A stretch of DNA of 64,000 nt, taken from positions 62,001 to 126,000 of the forward strand of contig CAXXSU010000006.1 of NCBI GenBank assembly GCA_963664465.2, read 5' to 3'. The notes under the pieces were generated by a model that made no database searches, was not told the DNA's origin, and saw nothing but the letters and a program-made list of their open reading frames with translations. The position numbers and the translations under genes were made by a program. Origin of the DNA: CAVOAK01 sp963664465. GTDB taxonomy: Bacteria > Pseudomonadota > Alphaproteobacteria > UBA8366 > CAVOAK01. Within the stretch, counting starts at the first letter, position 1, and each line of letters opens with the position of its first letter. This document shows positions 60,417-64,000 of the stretch, piece after piece.

Positions 60417-61766
60417 ATGTGGCAAAAATTAATTAACGCGTTTGCGACGGGTGGCCCCGACCGCCATCTTCCAGCTCGTGTTCATGCCGCGATACAAAAG
60501 CAACAGGACTCAAGCGAGATTGTCATCAGCGTCATACAGTTGATGGTCGTCACCGCCTTCGTAACTCTCTACAGCATTTCACCTAAGACATTTCCGCCTG
60601 AGGTTGAGTTCAAACCGGTGCCTTGGGTCCTTGGGACCTACCTTGTCTTCACGCTGGTGCGCTTGGCAATTGCGTTGCGCGGCCGGCTACCGGGATGGTT
60701 TGTTTCACTCTCTATCGTCGCCGACATGTCGCTCCTGCTGCTCACAATTTGGAGCTTTCACCTGCAGTACATGCAGCCCGCCTCATTTTATCTGAAGGCG
60801 CCGACGCTGCTATACGTGTTCATCTTCATCGCGCTCAGGACACTGCGTTATGAGGCGCGCTTCATACTGCTGGCTGGCGCCGCCGCGGCACTGGGCTGGC
60901 TGCTGATGGTGCTCTACGTCGTCATCGCCGTTCCCGGAGACACCATGGTTACGCGTGATTACGTAGCCTACCTCACGTCGAATAGCGTTCTGCTGGGCGC
61001 AGAGTTCGACAAGATTATCTCCATGGTCATGGTCACCGCGATTCTTGCGATGGCGGTGACAAGGGCACGTGGACTACTTGTTCAGTCCGTTGCCGAAACC
61101 ACGGCTGTGCAAGAACTGTCGCGTTTCTTTTCACCTGAAATCGCCCAGCAGATCAAAGCTTCTGAAAGCGAGATCGCCGCTGGCCAGGGTGTAGAACGCG
61201 ACGCTGCCGTGCTCAACGTGGATCTCCGGGGCTTTACTGAATTCGCTGGTCAAGTCGAGCCCAACGAGTTGATTTCGGTATTGTCGGATTATCAGAGCCG
61301 GATGGTGCCGGCGATCCAACGGCACGGTGGCTGCGTCGACAAGTTTCTCGGCGACGGCATCATGGCAACATTTGGCGCTGCCGTGGGAAACGATACCTTT
61401 GCCGCCGACGCGCTCGCGGCCGCGGAAGATGTGCTTGCCGAAGCGACGAATTGGAACAATGAACGGAGGGCTGCCGGAAAACCTGCGCTGGATGTGAACG
61501 TTGCCGTGGCAACCGGTCGATTGGTGTTTGGCGCCGTGGGAGATGCAAACCGGCTTGAGTATACGGTCATCGGGCCGCCCGCCAATCTCGCGGCCAAACT
61601 CGAGAAGCAGAATAAGCTCGAGCGCACCTTAGCGCTGACGACCCTTGAATCGTTGAAATTGGCAGAAACGCAAGGCTACCGTTCGGGCGCAACGTTGGAG
61701 CGGCGCGGCGGTACACGAATTGCCGATCTCACCGATCCGATTGACATCGTCGTCCTGGCCGCCTGA
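60417..61766 (+). CDS. Membrane class III nucleotide cyclase with altered purine motif
   Basis: The 449-residue protein has about six transmembrane helices (residues 35-215) and a cyclase domain (245-420). Metal Asp residues are present in LNVDLRGFTEFAG and CVDKFLGDGIMATF, and the Lys of DKFLGD is kept. The motif usually read VxGDxVNxAxR is VIGPPANLAAKLE: the adenine-contacting Asp is Pro and the Arg is Lys, while the Asn is kept. I read the codons directly (ATC GGG CCG CCC GCC AAT). Nucleotide preference or activity may differ. A CGGAGG ribosome site precedes the ATG. Confidence 0.87.
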   Translation: MWQKLINAFATGGPDRHLPARVHAAIQKQQDSSEIVISVIQLMVVTAFVTLYSISPKTFPPEVEFKPVPWVLGTYLVFTLVRLAIALRGRLPGWFVSLSIVADMSLLLLTIWSFHLQYMQPASFYLKAPTLLYVFIFIALRTLRYEARFILLAGAAAALGWLLMVLYVVIAVPGDTMVTRDYVAYLTSNSVLLGAEFDKIISMVMVTAILAMAVTRARGLLVQSVAETTAVQELSRFFSPEIAQQIKASESEIAAGQGVERDAAVLNVDLRGFTEFAGQVEPNELISVLSDYQSRMVPAIQRHGGCVDKFLGDGIMATFGAAVGNDTFAADALAAAEDVLAEATNWNNERRAAGKPALDVNVAVATGRLVFGAVGDANRLEYTVIGPPANLAAKLEKQNKLERTLALTTLESLKLAETQGYRSGATLERRGGTRIADLTDPIDIVVLAA

Positions 61767-61840
61767 ATAAATCGGCGGCAGACTTGCGCCTGCCGCCGGT
61801 CAGAATCTTCAGGACACGCTGTCCTTCCGAAATTCTGGCA

Positions 61841-63046
61841 TTACACCAAGTGTTCAGCCACCCAGTTCTGGAAGTAGTGGACGTTTTGCTCCCAGGTCGG
61901 CGAGAACTGCACGTTGTCGGCGACCGGCGAGTAGCGGGCGGCCTGCTGCAGGACAAAGCAATTCTGGTCTTGGCTGCGAATGCCGCCCTTGTCATTCCAT
62001 TGGCGCGTTTTGCCGAGCGACAAGTTGATCGCGCGCTCGCGTGCCTCGGCAAGCTTGTCGTCCGTCGCCGCATCGCCGACGAAGTAAAACGACTGAACGG
62101 CGCGTGTGCGGCTGGGTGACAGCGGCGTGTAAATGACCGGCGCGCTGCGGTTGAGGCCAAGGGAGATAGTGACGTTTGGCAGGCAAGCGACGATACCGGC
62201 GGGGTTGGGCTTTGTGGCGCCCTTCTTCAGCGGAATCTCCGGCAGCTCCGAGGGGTACATGTTCCGCGGTGGCCGCTTCGGGCTTGGCCGCAGCGACAGG
62301 ACGTTGCCCTCCGAAACCATCAACGTGTATGGCTCACCCGTGTCCAGATCAACCTCGTCCGACATCTTATCGAAGATGCCGTGATGGACCCAGATGTGGT
62401 GATAGACCTCCCAATTCTCGTTGTTCATCTTCCAGTTGGCCTCGTATTCCCAGTCGATCCGGAAGGCCGGGCGCATGCAGTCGATGTCGAGATGGTCGTA
62501 AAGATCGATCGCCGGTTTGAGATAATCGTGCAGCGGCTCCGCATTGCCTTCGAGGTTGATGAAGACGATCCGGTGCCACTCGTCGCAGCGCACGGGCACG
62601 AGCCCGTTTTGCTTCTTGTCGACGTGGAAATTCTCAGAGTTGGGCGTACCATCGAAGTATGGCGTGGCGATCAGATTGCCTTCAAGGTCATAGGTCCATG
62701 CGTGGTAGGGACATTGTAGGTTGGACAAGCCCTTCTCCGGCTTCTGCAGCACGATTGTCGCACGGTGGCGGCAAACGTTGTGGAAGGCGCGAATATTGTT
62801 CTTCTTATCGCGAACCAAGATGAGCGGAAGCCCAAGAACCGTGACCGGCATTGCATCGCCCGGCTCGGGGATATCGTCGGCGTAGGCGACACCCATCCAG
62901 GTTCGCGGGAACAACTTTTCTTGCTCCAGATCAAAGAACTCCTGGCTCGTATATGCGGCGCGTGGCAGGCCACGGGCCCGTTCGATCGGCTGCGCGAGTT
63001 TGGACGCAACATCTGGTCCGAGAATTTCTGCAAAACTGCGTGTCAT
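61841..63046 (-). CDS. Rieske ring-hydroxylating oxygenase, alpha subunit, copy A
   Basis: A 401-residue Rieske mononuclear iron oxygenase. The 2Fe-2S site is CRHRATIVLQ...CPYHAW with the normal spacing (Cys-x-His, 17 residues, Cys-xx-His, residues about 93-115). The iron triad begins in NENWEVYHHIWVHH, where both His are kept. The SRPBCC catalytic domain follows. No ferredoxin or reductase gene is beside it; electrons probably come from a general partner. Substrate (aromatic, choline- or betaine-like) is undetermined. Confidence 0.88.
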   Translation of the reverse strand: MTRSFAEILGPDVASKLAQPIERARGLPRAAYTSQEFFDLEQEKLFPRTWMGVAYADDIPEPGDAMPVTVLGLPLILVRDKKNNIRAFHNVCRHRATIVLQKPEKGLSNLQCPYHAWTYDLEGNLIATPYFDGTPNSENFHVDKKQNGLVPVRCDEWHRIVFINLEGNAEPLHDYLKPAIDLYDHLDIDCMRPAFRIDWEYEANWKMNNENWEVYHHIWVHHGIFDKMSDEVDLDTGEPYTLMVSEGNVLSLRPSPKRPPRNMYPSELPEIPLKKGATKPNPAGIVACLPNVTISLGLNRSAPVIYTPLSPSRTRAVQSFYFVGDAATDDKLAEARERAINLSLGKTRQWNDKGGIRSQDQNCFVLQQAARYSPVADNVQFSPTWEQNVHYFQNWVAEHLV

Positions 63047-63165
63047 TTGCGATTCCTATTCTGCTTCTTAGTGAACCACGGACCCGACACCTAGCCGTGT
63101 CCGATTAACCAAATTTCTCCACCCACTGTTTGCGGCGCTGGCAGGTGGCTGTCAATGCATCACGA

Positions 63166-64000
63166 CTAGCTCAGAGTCTTCACCAACCAGTTTTGGAAAT
63201 ACTGCACATTCGTCTCCCAGGTCGGTGAAAACTGCACCACGTCCGCCGCGGGCGAGTAGCGAGCCGCTTGTTGCAGTTCGAAACAATTGTGATCCTGACT
63301 GCGAATGCCGCCCTTGTCGTCGAACTGACGCGTCGGACCGAGCCAACGATTTAACCGCTCGTCGCGGGCGTCGGCATACTTCTCGTCGGTGGCTGCATCG
63401 CCGGCGAAATACCAGGCCATGCTTGCCATCGTGCGGTCCGGTGCCAGTGGGATGTAAACGACCGGCGCATAACCGCCGTTGTTCAGTGAGGCAGTGACGT
63501 TTGGCAGTATCGCATTTGTCGCACCAGCGATGCCCTGTTTGCCGTTCTTCGTCGGGATCGGCGGAAGCTCGACCTTCGGTGGAGGGCCTTGGCGCTTGCG
63601 CGGTGGCTTATTCTCACCGCCGCGCAGGGTCATGACGTTTCCCTCGGCAGTCGTCAGCGTATAGGGCTTGCCGGTCTCGAAATCGATCTCTTCCGACATC
63701 TTGTCGAAGATGCCGTAGTGCACCCAAACATGATGGTAGACCTCCCAGTTTTCGTTCACGAGCTTCCAATTGCCCTTGAACTCCCAACTGAACCGGTGTC
63801 CCATTTTCAGGCTATCGATATCCATGTGGGCGAGCATCTTGTCCGCCGGCGCGAGATAGTCTCGCAATGGCTCGGCATTGCCTTCGAGATTGACGAACAC
63901 GACCTTGTTCCAAACGTCGCAGCGGACCGGCACCAGCCCGTTCTGCGCCGCATCGACATTAAAGTTCTCGGAGTTCGGCGTGCCGTCGAAATAGGGCGTC
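63166..64000 (-). CDS. Rieske ring-hydroxylating oxygenase, alpha subunit, copy B (partial)
   Basis: About 277 residues of a paralogue of the preceding oxygenase; the N-terminal part with the Rieske cluster lies beyond the window edge. The visible part starts TPYFDGTPNSENFNVD and contains NENWEVYHHVWVHYGIFDKM (iron His residues) and the SRPBCC domain, ending LVKTLS. It aligns with copy A almost throughout, indicating tandem duplication. In transcription order copy B precedes copy A with a gap of 119 bases. Confidence 0.88.
   Translation of the reverse strand, partial: TPYFDGTPNSENFNVDAAQNGLVPVRCDVWNKVVFVNLEGNAEPLRDYLAPADKMLAHMDIDSLKMGHRFSWEFKGNWKLVNENWEVYHHVWVHYGIFDKMSEEIDFETGKPYTLTTAEGNVMTLRGGENKPPRKRQGPPPKVELPPIPTKNGKQGIAGATNAILPNVTASLNNGGYAPVVYIPLAPDRTMASMAWYFAGDAATDEKYADARDERLNRWLGPTRQFDDKGGIRSQDHNCFELQQAARYSPAADVVQFSPTWETNVQYFQNWLVKTLS

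Overview
The window is chromosomal DNA of an alphaproteobacterium. The evidence is the gene order of the str/S10/rpoBC block, two tuf copies (one in the secE-nusG cluster, one in the str operon), overlapping stop/start codons, alphaproteobacterial families such as DUF3572 and TIGR02186, and a fairly GC-rich composition. I cannot name a genus from sequence alone.

Region 1 (1-22949, all minus strand) is the translation and transcription core. In transcription order it reads tRNA-Tyr, tRNA-Gly, tuf, tRNA-Trp, secE, nusG, rplK, rplA, rplJ, rplL, rpoB, rpoC, then a promoter gap, rpsL, rpsG, fusA, tuf, rpsJ, rplC, rplD, rplW, rplB, rpsS, rplV, rpsC, rplP and rpmC, which runs off the left edge. The two tuf genes appear identical over 1208 bp. 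L3 carries an unusual acidic tail.

Region 2 (23117-33010, plus strand) holds an rlmB-like rRNA methyltransferase, tRNA-Thr and a TrpF-like barrel protein with altered substrate residues. These are followed by a nucleoside uptake and catabolism operon: a BMP-type binding protein, a twin-ATPase, two permeases, cytidine deaminase, purine nucleoside phosphorylase, deoC and deoA. The operon imports nucleosides, splits them and feeds deoxyribose phosphate into glycolysis.

Region 3 (33048-42384) holds dusA, a DapA-like aldolase, a sulfur set (tusA, a TauE/SafE exporter, a TIGR02186 protein), the DNA-repair pair Lhr-like helicase plus PdeM, and a GAF/HD-GYP protein with one changed metal ligand.

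Region 4 (42511-50673) is the most unusual. A CHASE2 adenylate cyclase, a secreted FecR-domain protein and a TPR/beta-barrel outer-membrane protein resembling Slam translocators form a minus-strand module. It is split and bordered by two identical inverted IS1595-type elements. One copy has a perfect 8-bp target duplication. The other has none and truncates a TPR gene, so it marks a rearrangement.

Region 5 (50764-64000) holds a DUF3572 gene, trans-aconitate methyltransferase, a SPINDLY-like O-GlcNAc transferase, and a dCTP deaminase preceded by three DnaA-box-like sites beside a promoter. It continues with a DoeB/AstE-like deacylase, an orphan amino-acid binding protein, a wrecked flavin amine oxidase gene containing a 23-bp minisatellite, an EamA transporter, a second membrane cyclase with a non-standard purine-binding motif, and two tandem Rieske oxygenase genes, the last cut by the window end.
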